Shown here piece by piece: positions 1 through 8,950 of a stretch of 24,584 bases of DNA. Numbering within the stretch: the stretch's first letter is position 1; each line of letters starts with the position of its first letter. A model generated the notes under the pieces. That model searched no databases, was not told the origin of the DNA, and saw only the letters and a list, made by a program, of their open reading frames with translations. The translations under genes were made by a program, and so were the position numbers. The stretch is from SLFT01 sp964493075 (GTDB lineage: Bacteria > Hydrogenedentota > Hydrogenedentia > Hydrogenedentales > CAITNO01), in the NCBI GenBank assembly GCA_964493075.1, contig CAZBNU010000042.1, positions 1-24,584 of the forward strand, given 5' to 3'.

Positions 1-1644
1 CAGCCAGTGCAACAGCGCACGGGCGCACGTCAACGAGATGCCCTTCGCCGCCACAACCCGTCCCGCCGGTTCCGCCTCAAAGGACAGGCCGTCCAGGGAG
101 GCATTCAACCCCGGCGTTACCGTAGCGCCGCCTGTGTCCACGGCACGCATCATACCCGCATCGAGGCAGCGGCGCACTGCCGCGCCGATACGGAACCGTA
201 CCTCTTCGTCGCTGTGCCGTCCCGCCCATGTCGTCTTTGCGGACAGGGTGTTGCCGAAGAACGCTGCCAGCGCGTCCAGCGTGGTGTAGGCGCGGGACGC
301 CACAAGCCGCAGCACATGATCCTCCAGGGGCGCCTGCGCCAGTTGCGGCGTTACGGGTTCGCGCAGCCCCTTCACATACCGCCGCCACAGCGCGTCCCGG
401 TCAAAGGGCGACGCCGCCACGAGAATGGCGCGTCCGGGCGTTTCCGTGCCCTTCCCAACGGCATAGCGCCCTGCGCGCCCGCTCATGTTCTCGAATTCCC
501 CCTGCGAAATGGGCGCGCGCCAGGGCAGGTCGAGGCAAGGATCATAAATCCACTTGTCCGCGCTCATGAACACATTACGCGTCGGCAGGTTCATGCCCGT
601 AGCCAGGGTGCTTGTTGCCACCAGCGCCTTCACCTCGCCATCACGAAACGCCGCCTCCACAATGCGCCGTTCCTCCGGCAGCAGGTCGGCGCTGTGAAAG
701 GCCGCGCCCGTTTCGAGGGTGTGCAGCAGCAGGTCGCGAGAACGGGTCTGCTCGCAGTCGCGCAAGGCCTCCATTGCAGCCGTTGCCGCAGGCAGGGACA
801 GCCGCCGCGCCAGCAGTTCCGCGCCGCGCCACGCCTCACGCCGCGCCTTCACGAATACCAGGCAACTCTCCCCCGCTTCCGCCAGACGGCGCACATTGGT
901 CATGACCTCCTCCCAGGGCGTGTCGCCGTGGGACGCTTCCAGGGGTTCTTCGCCTTCGTCCAAAACGTTATGGCCGCGATAGCGGAACGCCCCTTCGTGC
1001 AGCACACCGTAGCGCAGTTCCACGGGACGCCTGCCGTATTCCAGCAGTCGCGCCTGGAGCCACGCCGCGAGTTGTTCCGCATTGCCCAGCACGGCGGACA
1101 GGCCGAGAATGCGCACGTCCAGCGCCACCAGCCGCGTCAGCAGCGCCTCCACCGCCGCGCCCCGTTCCGCATCGGAAAGCACCTCCAGTTCATCCGCTAC
1201 CACCAGCGACAACTCGCGCAGCCGTTCCGGACGCACCGTTGCTAATTGCTCCAGTTTTTCATACACCGCCACGGCAATATCGAACTCGCCCCGTTCGAAC
1301 GCACCGTCGAAATCGCGGTGGTCCCGGGTGCAGACAATCACGCGCAGTCCATAAGCGGCGTAGCGTTCGCAAAACGCCCGGTACTTCTCCTCTGCCAGCG
1401 CCTTCAACGGCAGCAGATACGCCGTCTTCCTGCGCTGCAGCGCCGCATGCACCGCCGCCATCTCGCCCACAAAGGTTTTGCCCGAACTGGTCGGCGCCTG
1501 CACCAGCAGGTTGCCCGTGCCCAACAGATCATACTCGCGCACCGCCTTCTCCTGCAGCGGCAGCAACCGTTCGCCCTGCCCTTCCCGCCACAATGTTGTC
1601 ACTTCGGCGGGCATGCCGTATCCCATCAGTTCCATCATGTCCAT
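1..1644 (-). CDS. Ski2-like superfamily 2 helicase, C-terminal part beyond the window
   Basis: The 548 codons visible here read without a stop to the window edge, so the protein is truncated by the window, not broken. Superfamily 2 motifs occur in order: motif I APTSSGKT (residues 50-57), a PLKALAEEK motif Ia (about 79-87), a YEKLEQL segment typical of Ski2/Hel308-type enzymes (about 128-134), motif II DELE (151-154), motif III SAV, motif V TSTLATGMN (from 344) and motif VI QGEFENMSGRAGR (381-393). Such enzymes are ATP-driven 3'-5' nucleic-acid translocases; the exact substrate cannot be told from this. The ATG at 1644 is chosen because AGGAGG (1653-1658) sits 8 nt upstream and a near-consensus promoter lies just beyond. 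Oddities: motif II ends in Glu instead of the usual His, and motif III is SAV instead of SAT. The gene is monocistronic at its 5' end. Family call sure; Hel308-like versus another Ski2 subfamily is open. Confidence 0.9.
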   Translation of the reverse strand, partial: MDMMELMGYGMPAEVTTLWREGQGERLLPLQEKAVREYDLLGTGNLLVQAPTSSGKTFVGEMAAVHAALQRRKTAYLLPLKALAEEKYRAFCERYAAYGLRVIVCTRDHRDFDGAFERGEFDIAVAVYEKLEQLATVRPERLRELSLVVADELEVLSDAERGAAVEALLTRLVALDVRILGLSAVLGNAEQLAAWLQARLLEYGRRPVELRYGVLHEGAFRYRGHNVLDEGEEPLEASHGDTPWEEVMTNVRRLAEAGESCLVFVKARREAWRGAELLARRLSLPAATAAMEALRDCEQTRSRDLLLHTLETGAAFHSADLLPEERRIVEAAFRDGEVKALVATSTLATGMNLPTRNVFMSADKWIYDPCLDLPWRAPISQGEFENMSGRAGRYAVGKGTETPGRAILVAASPFDRDALWRRYVKGLREPVTPQLAQAPLEDHVLRLVASRAYTTLDALAAFFGNTLSAKTTWAGRHSDEEVRFRIGAAVRRCLDAGMMRAVDTGGATVTPGLNASLDGLSFEAEPAGRVVAAKGISLTCARALLHWL

Positions 1645-1678
1645 AATGCTTGCCTCCTGTAGTTTTGTTGTACAGGCC

Positions 1679-1707
1679 AGTATACTGAAAATATTTTCAG
1701 TTGTCAA
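1679..1707 (-). promoter_or_regulatory. Sigma70-type promoter of the helicase gene
   Basis: On the minus strand TTGACA (1707-1702) is separated by exactly 17 nt from TATACT (1684-1679). This predicts a start near 1672 and a short leader of about 28 nt carrying AGGAGG before the ATG at 1644. Near-consensus boxes at ideal spacing make this one of the most convincing promoters in the window. Confidence 0.8.
1684..1701. promoter_or_regulatory. 18-bp perfect palindrome inside the promoter spacer, likely operator
   Basis: ACTGAAAATATTTTCAGT is a perfect palindrome occupying the whole 17-nt spacer between the -35 and -10 boxes of the helicase promoter and touching the first base of the -10 box. A dimeric repressor bound there would exclude RNA polymerase. 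The CTGA...TCAG half sites recall LexA-type boxes of CTGT...ACAG form, which would fit a repair helicase, but they do not match the classical E. coli box, so the regulator is unknown. Confidence 0.65.
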
Positions 1708-1736
1708 TTTTTTTCTGGACGGGATGGAAAAAGCAG

Positions 1737-1771
1737 ATGGGGTGGGTGTCGCTATGCTTCACCCACCCCAT
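1737..1771 (-). terminator. Probable rho-independent terminator of the subtilase gene
   Basis: A 12-bp perfect stem (1737-1748 with 1760-1771) made largely of G/C pairs, with an 11-nt loop, lies 44 nt past the subtilase stop codon. On the minus strand it is followed, after a short ATCTGC-like stretch, by a run of five T. It would stop subtilase transcription before the helicase promoter. The T tract is short and not immediately adjacent, so efficiency is uncertain. Confidence 0.6.
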
Positions 1772-1814
1772 ACTTGAATGTTATGGTTGATGGTAAACCG
1801 TTACCTGAAAAGTT

Positions 1815-4800
1815 TTATGGACGTCGGTTGGCAATCTGTATAAGCACCAGCAGCGACAGACCCACCAGCAGCCAGTCGCCGAGATGGCGCTGCAGGGTCT
1901 TGACGCCGGTTTCCGATTTGCAGCATCCCATGCAGGCGCGGCAGCCGGTGCATTCTTCTTCATCGCCTTCTGTGGTGGCAAGCAGCTCCGCACGGCTGAG
2001 ATACCCGTCGCCGTCCTTGTCAAGGTCATTGAATTGCTGTTCGGTCAGGTTCGGTAGAATAGTCTGCACCTGTTCATAAGAGGCAAGGCCGTTCTCGTCA
2101 ACCTCCAGGGTGTCAAACTGTTCCAGCAGTACTTCGGCGATTTCTTCGAGCGTTTCCGGTTCGCCCTCCGTTGTCTCCCCTTCCGTGACCGGCGCCGGAC
2201 CCAGCGACAGCACTACGCTGATTTCCGTGCCGCGCTGCACGGCAGAACCCGGGGCGCGTCCCTGTGCGCTGATTTTTCCGGCTTCCACAGAAGCGTGATA
2301 GGCTTCCGAAGTTTCACCCAGCACAAGGCCAGCGGCAATCAACGCCGCTTCTGCCTCCTCAATATCCATGTTGATGAGGTCGGGCACGGTTACCACCTGC
2401 GACCCCAGCGACACGGTAAGGTTCACTGCATCGCCCTGCTTTGCCATGGCGCCGGCATCGGGTATCTGGCTGATAATTTTTCCTGCGGGCACCACGTCAT
2501 TGTATTGCTCCTTGACTGTGCCCACAACCAGGTTGGCCGCCTGCAACACCACCTGCGCTTCTTCAAGGGAAGAATTTACAACATTCGGAACAAGTACATC
2601 GGAAGTTTCACCTTCACCTTCCGCCACTTCACCTTCCGCCACTTCACCTTCTTCTTCACCTTCGGTTTCCCCTTCCACAGGTTCTCCTTCTACCGGCTCG
2701 CCTTCTATCGGTTCCCCCTCTACGGGTTCGCCCTCGCCTTCTTCTGGTTCGCCTTCCAGCGGCTCCCCTTCCACAGGTTCACCCTCACCCTCTTCTGGTT
2801 CCCCTTCTACGGGTTCGCCCTCGCCTTCTTCTGGTTCGCCTTCCAGTGGCTCCCCTTCCACAGGTTCACCCTCGCCTTCAATAATGTTTTGCAGGGACGG
2901 CTTCAGGGTAAATATCCCCTCTGCGCCGTTATAGCCTGCCACGCGCACGTAGTAGGGTGTGCCGCCTTCCACAGCAAACGAAACCTGTGATCCTGTGCCG
3001 CAATGATCATCGTTGCAGGCCAGTTCCACGCCGCCACAGGCATCGTAGACCGCCAGCGTTGTATCAAAGTCGAACTCGTCACATAGGTCTAGAAGCGCTG
3101 TGCCGTCCGTCTCCGGCGTCCACACATACCACACGCCATTGAAGTCGTAATAGGAACATTGGGAGGTCATGGCATCCTGCACACCCACCGTGGAACCCCG
3201 CACGGCTTCGTCCGTCTGTACGGGCATGGCCGTGGCGCAATTGTCTGCAGCGTCAAGCACCGTAAAGGACCACACGTCACCTATATTCTGACTGCAGCAG
3301 TTCTCTGCGAGAACCTGCCAGTAATAGGTAGTGCCCAGGGCAAGGTTGTACGCCATACACGATGGCGTTGTAATATTTTCCGCGAGTACGGTCATGGAAT
3401 CGGGCGTTGCTCCCAGGAACACGGTGTACGCCACATCACAACCGGTTTCCACATCTGTCGTTGAGGCGTCCGACCACTCCAGCAGCAGCAGCGGCGCCAC
3501 GCCGGAAACACCGTCCGGAGGCAATGGGTCGGCAGGTTTGGCGGGAATGTTTCCCAGGGCCAGTACCACGTTGCGTCCGGTCTGATAACTGTTGTTCTCA
3601 TTGATAAAGGCGATGGTGTCTTCATAGGTTCCCGGCGCCAGTGTGGCTGCTTCCGCGTTCAGTTGCGCAGTAACCATCACTTCTCCGCCCGGGGCAAGAT
3701 TTCCGGATGTTTCGCTTAGCACAAGCCATGATGCTGATTTTTCGGCACGCCACGGGATTGTCGTTTCGCCCTGATTCGTCAGCGTATAAGCGGCGCTGCC
3801 TTCCATCGCATCCTCAGCGCAGCCGTCCACCAGGAAATCCGTAGCGGGACTTGCCGTCAGGTAGTCCTCCCAAGCCGCACCCCGCATGAGTACCTCCACC
3901 ACCGGTACGTTGCGATCGTTGCTCTCAATAACAACGGCATTTTCGTGGTCACCTACCAGCGCGGGTGCATAGTGTATGGTAAAATTCAGGGAGGCGCTCG
4001 GTGCAAGGGTCGCCGGTATGAGGTTGGTGTTCTCCATAACAAAAGCCGTCCCTGTGGGCAGGGTCACAAGACTGTCTGCCGCAAGAATTTCATTCGTTCC
4101 CGGATAAGGCGGCGCTTTGGCATCCAGCGGACTGTATTCGGGCACGGCATCTCCTTTGTAGGGGTGTGCATTATACCATTGCTGTGCCACCGTTATTTTC
4201 CCGACATCCGTTGCCACCGGGTCCGCCACAATGAAGTCATCAAAGTAATGGACCGTCTGCAAGTCTACCGTGGTGTGTCCCAGTACACCCACATATCCCG
4301 GCGCAGTGATGATGTTATCCGTGCCGCTCCACACGAGGTTGCCGTTGAAGAAGAGTTGCAGCGACGACCCTTCGGCACTGAACAATGCCACCGTAGGTTC
4401 GCCAATAGCGCTGATGTGTTCCGAAAACATCCAGCCATCGGTAAGCCATACGTAATTGCCGTCACTAATGCGCAGCACCCAGAACCATCCCGTATTGTCA
4501 AATCCAGCGGCATAGGCAGATCCGGACAGATTGTCCATATAAAACTCCGGGGAAGCGCGCAGGAACATTGCCACTGTGGGATATTCACTGCCCTGGCGGC
4601 GCGTGGCAACCTGAACGGCGCAGTCCGACCATGTCTGATGCGCATAGCCGGAGTGCATGAATCCTTCGTAAGTACTGCTTGCAGCGCGCAGTTCTCCCGC
4701 GGTAAGCATCCAGTGCGCAGGCACGGCATACGCCCAGCCCTGTGCCATGCCATCATTGAAATCCTCGTAATAGCCGCCGCGCAACCGGAGACCGTTTATG

Positions 4801-7469
4801 GTTAGGGGTTTTTCCCCGTCCGAATTGGTGACGGTTACCTGTGCGTTCGCCGTTTCGCCGAGCAGCATGCTGCCAAAGGGCAATGCCAGGTCGTCGGTGG
4901 GTGCGATGGAATCGGTGATACTGATGGTGCCGGGAATGGCCCATACAGCAAGGGATAGGTTGCGGCTTTGCTGCACTAACGACTGTTCATTTTCAAAGGT
5001 TACCACCCCGGTATAATTGCCTGCAGCAAGGCTATCTGCTTCTTCATTCAAACAGGCTTGAATATCAATACTTCCCTGAGGCTCAAGTACTCCGGTAGCC
5101 GCAGATAAATACAGCCAGTTGCTTTCTGAAATGGCCTGCCACGTGAGCGGCGCCGCACTGGTGTTGGTCAGGGTATAGGTGATGCAGTCCGGCGTGAAGG
5201 GGCCGCCCTGATAGCCCGCCACAGACGCCAATCGTGGCATGATTACCAAATCGTCCCATTCGCATTGGGGATAGGCGATAATGTCGCTGTCCTTGTAATT
5301 AAAAGGCATTCCCCCGCCGGCGGATATGCCTACAATGCCGAAGCCCGTACTGATTTCAAGCCACGTCATACGGATCAGGCCGTCAAAAAACAGTTCCACC
5401 TGGAAACTGTGACTGCTGGATGGATCATAATAGTCTGGGATATTCTGATAGGTCACTGCAACACGGTCTTCCAATTGCTTCCAGGAAATCGTGCCCCCTT
5501 CGCCTGGATTCAGATCGGTGTAGAAGGGGGATATGCGCGGTATCTCAAAATGCAAGTCAATCAGGGGATAAAAAAAATCATCTGCCTGTCCAAAGGTAAG
5601 ATAGCCGTTGCTGCCCACAGAAAAAGCGGCATAACTGACGCCGTACAGGGAAACTCGCTTGCCACCCCCGACCGTCACAGTTTGATAGGAATCATCACTG
5701 AGATTAAGCGTTGTGCCGCCCGCGGGATCAACAGGGAATCCCGTAGAGGGTTCCACACAGGCTTTGTAGAAGTTGAGCGAGTCCTCCGGCGCCAGCGTCA
5801 TAGTGCAGTACTCAAGATCAAAGTTCATGCCACCGAACATCTCGGTGAAGTAGTCGTCCCGCTCGCCGCCAATGCGTACATAGGCCACGGCCTGTGGGGA
5901 ATACACCCCGCCTTCATATTTCGCCCAAGCACTGTAATAGCACAGGTCACCTTCTGCGAAAACACCGTCCGTTACCGTTTCCCCCAAACCCTCATAGACA
6001 AGACTGCCCTCTGTTGCTGACTGCGGGAATCCTGTCGTGCTACGTCGGATGACCACCGACTGCAATTCACTGCGTGCAGGCGGATTGGTCCATGAAAGTG
6101 TGGCCTCCGTTTCGCCGCGATCGCTTCGTGCCGTAAAGCCGATCACCGCCGCCGCCCAGGGAGGCAACGTTGCCATGCGCAATGCCTTCGCAGCATTAAG
6201 TCGTCCGCTTGTTACCACACGTCCGGCGAATGCGGGTACCGTATCCACCCCAGCCAGAATCCAGTCTTTCAGGGTTTGGGGGGGCGCTTTCGGGTACTTG
6301 GCCAGCAGCAGCGCCGCTACGCCTGCCACATGAGGCGAAGCCATGGAGGTACCGCTGTAGGTATCCAGCGTATTGCCAGGCACCGTGCTCAGGATGTCCG
6401 AACCCGGCGCTGCCAGATGAACCGTGTCCTGTCCGTAATTGCTGAAGCTGGACATAAGATCGCTGCGGTCGCTGCTGGCCACAGAGATGATATTGGCACA
6501 TTCGTAATTGGAAGGATAATGAGGATAGCTGTCGTTGTTGGTGGAGGAATTTCCCGCTGCCGCCACAAACAGCTGCCCCGCTGCGCCTGCCGCGTCAATA
6601 GCGTCTTTCAGCGCCTGCGAAAACCCGCCGCCGCCCCAGGAATTATTGGTCAGATGGGCGCCATGTTCCACGGCGTATTCAATGGCGGCAATGGCATCTG
6701 CCGTCTGGCCGCTGCCCTCGTCCGTCAGAAATTTCAGGCCCATGATGCGCACATTCCAGCACACACCGGCTACGTCCGTGGCATTGTTGGCTATCGCGCC
6801 GATGGTGCCGGAAACATGGGTGCCATGGCCGTGCCCGTCCATGGGATTGCCGCTGGTGGCGATACCTGTGCCATTTGTCCAGCGTGCACCGTGAATGTCG
6901 TTAAAGGTGGGGTTGGGATTGGTCCACATATTCGCAGCCAGATCGCGATGGTTATAATCCACACCGGAATCAATGACGCCAACAATAACATCGGCACTGC
7001 CTGTGGTGGTGTCCCACGCTTCAAGGGCACTGATATCCGCGCCCGCCACCCCTCCACTACCGCCCGAATTGTTCAGGCCCCACAGGGAAAGGAAAAAGGG
7101 GTCGTTGGGTGGCGCAACCAGGGCATGCACTTTATAATTTGGCTCGGCATATGCCACACCTGGTTGCTTCTTGTACATTTCGATCATGGCATGCACATCC
7201 TTGTTTTTGGGGATGCGCACCACCTCCACCGGAATACGTTTATACCCGTGAATTTTCTGTCCGCCTGTGGCGCTGTGTACCGAAAGACGCTTGGAGGATG
7301 TGGTCTGCTCGTCAAACCCCACCAGAATGGTGTCTGTAGACCACTCAGACGTCACGCGCACTGCGCCTTTTCCAATGTCCCCCTGCCAGCCAGCGTAGGA
7401 AATGCCGGATAGCAGCATCAGGGCCGCAAGAATAAAGACACCTAATTTAAGACATGCGCAGTTTTTCAT
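1815..7469 (-). CDS. Giant secreted modular subtilase (S8 family) with PASTA, EF-hand and C-terminal anchor
   Basis: An 1884-residue secreted serine protease. A signal peptide (about 1-27) and a propeptide-like segment lead into an S8 catalytic domain with the triad Asp167 (VIDSGVD), His215 (HGTHVSG) and Ser375 (GTSMASPH), plus an oxyanion-type AAAGN. After it come two BACON/Ig-like repeats (about 750-845 and 1205-1310), a lectin-like region between them, a fibronectin-III-like domain (about 1310-1410), a pre-peptidase C-terminal-like domain (about 1410-1525), an acidic EGEP linker (about 1525-1630), two PASTA domains (about 1630-1765), an EF-hand loop (DKDGDGYLSRAE), a cysteine cluster (CTGCRACMGCC), one transmembrane segment and a basic end (NRRP). 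That end looks like a cell-surface sorting signal. A longer open frame reaches 7562, but the start at 7469 begins a clean signal peptide and the extension overlaps promoter-like boxes. Domain borders are approximate; the physiological substrate is unknown. Confidence 0.93.
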   Translation of the reverse strand: MKNCACLKLGVFILAALMLLSGISYAGWQGDIGKGAVRVTSEWSTDTILVGFDEQTTSSKRLSVHSATGGQKIHGYKRIPVEVVRIPKNKDVHAMIEMYKKQPGVAYAEPNYKVHALVAPPNDPFFLSLWGLNNSGGSGGVAGADISALEAWDTTTGSADVIVGVIDSGVDYNHRDLAANMWTNPNPTFNDIHGARWTNGTGIATSGNPMDGHGHGTHVSGTIGAIANNATDVAGVCWNVRIMGLKFLTDEGSGQTADAIAAIEYAVEHGAHLTNNSWGGGGFSQALKDAIDAAGAAGQLFVAAAGNSSTNNDSYPHYPSNYECANIISVASSDRSDLMSSFSNYGQDTVHLAAPGSDILSTVPGNTLDTYSGTSMASPHVAGVAALLLAKYPKAPPQTLKDWILAGVDTVPAFAGRVVTSGRLNAAKALRMATLPPWAAAVIGFTARSDRGETEATLSWTNPPARSELQSVVIRRSTTGFPQSATEGSLVYEGLGETVTDGVFAEGDLCYYSAWAKYEGGVYSPQAVAYVRIGGERDDYFTEMFGGMNFDLEYCTMTLAPEDSLNFYKACVEPSTGFPVDPAGGTTLNLSDDSYQTVTVGGGKRVSLYGVSYAAFSVGSNGYLTFGQADDFFYPLIDLHFEIPRISPFYTDLNPGEGGTISWKQLEDRVAVTYQNIPDYYDPSSSHSFQVELFFDGLIRMTWLEISTGFGIVGISAGGGMPFNYKDSDIIAYPQCEWDDLVIMPRLASVAGYQGGPFTPDCITYTLTNTSAAPLTWQAISESNWLYLSAATGVLEPQGSIDIQACLNEEADSLAAGNYTGVVTFENEQSLVQQSRNLSLAVWAIPGTISITDSIAPTDDLALPFGSMLLGETANAQVTVTNSDGEKPLTINGLRLRGGYYEDFNDGMAQGWAYAVPAHWMLTAGELRAASSTYEGFMHSGYAHQTWSDCAVQVATRRQGSEYPTVAMFLRASPEFYMDNLSGSAYAAGFDNTGWFWVLRISDGNYVWLTDGWMFSEHISAIGEPTVALFSAEGSSLQLFFNGNLVWSGTDNIITAPGYVGVLGHTTVDLQTVHYFDDFIVADPVATDVGKITVAQQWYNAHPYKGDAVPEYSPLDAKAPPYPGTNEILAADSLVTLPTGTAFVMENTNLIPATLAPSASLNFTIHYAPALVGDHENAVVIESNDRNVPVVEVLMRGAAWEDYLTASPATDFLVDGCAEDAMEGSAAYTLTNQGETTIPWRAEKSASWLVLSETSGNLAPGGEVMVTAQLNAEAATLAPGTYEDTIAFINENNSYQTGRNVVLALGNIPAKPADPLPPDGVSGVAPLLLLEWSDASTTDVETGCDVAYTVFLGATPDSMTVLAENITTPSCMAYNLALGTTYYWQVLAENCCSQNIGDVWSFTVLDAADNCATAMPVQTDEAVRGSTVGVQDAMTSQCSYYDFNGVWYVWTPETDGTALLDLCDEFDFDTTLAVYDACGGVELACNDDHCGTGSQVSFAVEGGTPYYVRVAGYNGAEGIFTLKPSLQNIIEGEGEPVEGEPLEGEPEEGEGEPVEGEPEEGEGEPVEGEPLEGEPEEGEGEPVEGEPIEGEPVEGEPVEGETEGEEEGEVAEGEVAEGEGETSDVLVPNVVNSSLEEAQVVLQAANLVVGTVKEQYNDVVPAGKIISQIPDAGAMAKQGDAVNLTVSLGSQVVTVPDLINMDIEEAEAALIAAGLVLGETSEAYHASVEAGKISAQGRAPGSAVQRGTEISVVLSLGPAPVTEGETTEGEPETLEEIAEVLLEQFDTLEVDENGLASYEQVQTILPNLTEQQFNDLDKDGDGYLSRAELLATTEGDEEECTGCRACMGCCKSETGVKTLQRHLGDWLLVGLSLLVLIQIANRRP
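2585..2894 (-). repeat. EGEP-repeat linker coding region with an 87-nt tandem duplication
   Basis: This stretch encodes the acidic Glu-Gly-Glu-Pro linker. Within it, 2721-2807 and 2808-2894 are near-identical 87-nt (29-codon) copies differing at only a few positions, which points to recent expansion by slippage or unequal recombination. The linker probably spaces the catalytic and adhesive parts from the PASTA/anchor region. Copy number is likely variable between strains, and this is also a place where an assembly could collapse repeats. Confidence 0.85.
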
Positions 7470-7533
7470 CCTGTGAGGTCTCCATTCACGTTTCAGCGAT
7501 ATGTTCAATGCAAAAAAACACCATGGCCTACTG

Positions 7534-7562
7534 AATCTATCATAAGGCACGGGGAAAGTCAA
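7534..7562 (-). promoter_or_regulatory. Possible sigma70 promoter of the subtilase gene
   Basis: On the minus strand TTGACT (7562-7557) and TAGATT (7539-7534) are 17 nt apart, giving a leader of roughly 58 nt before the start at 7469. The -35 box is good (5/6) and the -10 box moderate (4/6). A separate promoter would make the subtilase independent of the membrane-protein gene 139 nt upstream. Confidence 0.45.
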
Positions 7563-7608
7563 CAGTTTTCTATTTTAATGTAGCGTGGGCTTCCGGCCTG
7601 CAATCATC

Positions 7609-8922
7609 CTACCTGGCGCTATCCACGCCACAGGTGGCGCGACAGCGCAGCATGAGCAGGAACATGATCAGGCTGGTGGTGATGTAGAAGGTGTACATGA
7701 TCAACAGGGTGGAACTCCAGAGGTGGAAGGGGATGTGTACGCTTACGAGATACCCGCAAATGATAATGATTACCTGCATCAGGCCGCACACCCACAGGGG
7801 CAACGGCAGGGGTCCGGAATCCTTGTCGGCGTTACGGATAAGCCACACAAAAAGTACGGTCATAGGCGCAAGGATTATCAACGAAACCACGACGCGCATA
7901 GTCCCGCCGCCGTCAATTTTATGTAACTCGATAAATCCCTTGTAGGCGTTCATCATGGTGAGGCTGCCCACCAGCCAGACCGGGAATGCAGCGCCCCAGA
8001 TGCGTTCTTTGCGGGTGACGGGCTGTGTCGTGCCGGATTCGGGTTTGTTAAACAGGTAGAAGGCCAGCCCGATGGACAGGCCGCCGCCGAGGCCGATGGA
8101 CATTTCCCAGTATTTCCACCAGTCCAGTTGGAGTTCCGACCCCTGATAGGTCTGCCAGATGCCGCCCACCGTAAAGGCCGTGGCAAAACCCAGCGCCACA
8201 AGGGTCATCATGCCCACGGCACGCCAGTCGCGACGGACCACCTCAAACACCAGGAACCCGAGAAACAGCCCCACATGGGACGCGATATTCTGGATTGAAC
8301 CGACGGCGCGGATGCAGGTTTCGTTGGCTTCAACCTGGTAGATGCCTTCGTTGTAGAAGGGTAGGAACAACTGTGGGAACAGGCGCACTATTGTGCCGGC
8401 GATCACAGCGCCGACGATACCTGCGCCGATACGCGCCAGCCAGCCGTTAAGCCCCAGCGGGGTACGGGGCGCAACCCATGCCATGAACGCGCCCGCTATG
8501 CCGCCCCAGTGTAGGCCACAGACGAACAACATGGCGTAGCCCGTCCATGCCGCCACATCGCGCACTCCTTCGGGATGGTTGAGGTAGAACTTCCCCTGCA
8601 GCCACGCGATATACACACCATACCCTGTCATGCCGCCGAGGCCGATGCCGAAGGTAATGGCGGCGATCATGCGCGCCGAACCATAAGGCCGTTGCCGCGA
8701 CGTGCCGTCGAGACAGGAAAACAAATACCAGAGGGTGCCCCAGCCCAGTCCTGCCAGCAACGCGCCTTGTCCACCGCCGTAGCCACCTGTGCCGCGTATG
8801 GCCCAGTAGAACGCGCCCATCAGGCCCATGATGACGGTGATGGTGAGATAATGAGACGGGAGCAGGGGAACTGCGGGACAGGACCCCAGGGGCTTTTCGG
8901 AGGGGGCGGTGTGTGCAGTCAT
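7609..8922 (-). CDS. Polytopic inner-membrane protein of unknown function
   Basis: A 437-residue protein that I do not recognise. It is strongly hydrophobic, with about ten to twelve predicted membrane segments separated by short loops. Glycine-rich stretches (for example TGGYGGGQG near the first segments and GLGGGLSIGLAF in the second half) suggest tightly packed helices. A long loop around FYNEGIYQVEANETCIRA separates two halves. There is no signal peptide, no nucleotide-binding motif and no clear transporter signature. The start at 8922 is preferred over a TTG four codons upstream because GGAG lies 6 nt before this ATG. The gene is divergent from the HzsA-related gene and precedes the subtilase on the same strand. 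It could be a transporter or an O-acyltransferase-like integral enzyme, but nothing in the sequence decides this. Confidence 0.85.
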   Translation of the reverse strand: MTAHTAPSEKPLGSCPAVPLLPSHYLTITVIMGLMGAFYWAIRGTGGYGGGQGALLAGLGWGTLWYLFSCLDGTSRQRPYGSARMIAAITFGIGLGGMTGYGVYIAWLQGKFYLNHPEGVRDVAAWTGYAMLFVCGLHWGGIAGAFMAWVAPRTPLGLNGWLARIGAGIVGAVIAGTIVRLFPQLFLPFYNEGIYQVEANETCIRAVGSIQNIASHVGLFLGFLVFEVVRRDWRAVGMMTLVALGFATAFTVGGIWQTYQGSELQLDWWKYWEMSIGLGGGLSIGLAFYLFNKPESGTTQPVTRKERIWGAAFPVWLVGSLTMMNAYKGFIELHKIDGGGTMRVVVSLIILAPMTVLFVWLIRNADKDSGPLPLPLWVCGLMQVIIIICGYLVSVHIPFHLWSSTLLIMYTFYITTSLIMFLLMLRCRATCGVDSAR

Positions 8923-8950
8923 GAAATTCTCCAAGATGATGTTGGTTGTG

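Noticed and set aside
7..1245. 412-codon plus-strand frame at the left edge
   Set aside because: It is Arg/His/Gln-rich and antisense to the helicase, whose motifs I, II, V and VI are all present on the minus strand.
6276..7412. 378-codon plus-strand frame opposite the subtilase catalytic domain
   Set aside because: Antisense to the intact S8 catalytic triad region; no domain and low-complexity Ala/Gly/His composition.
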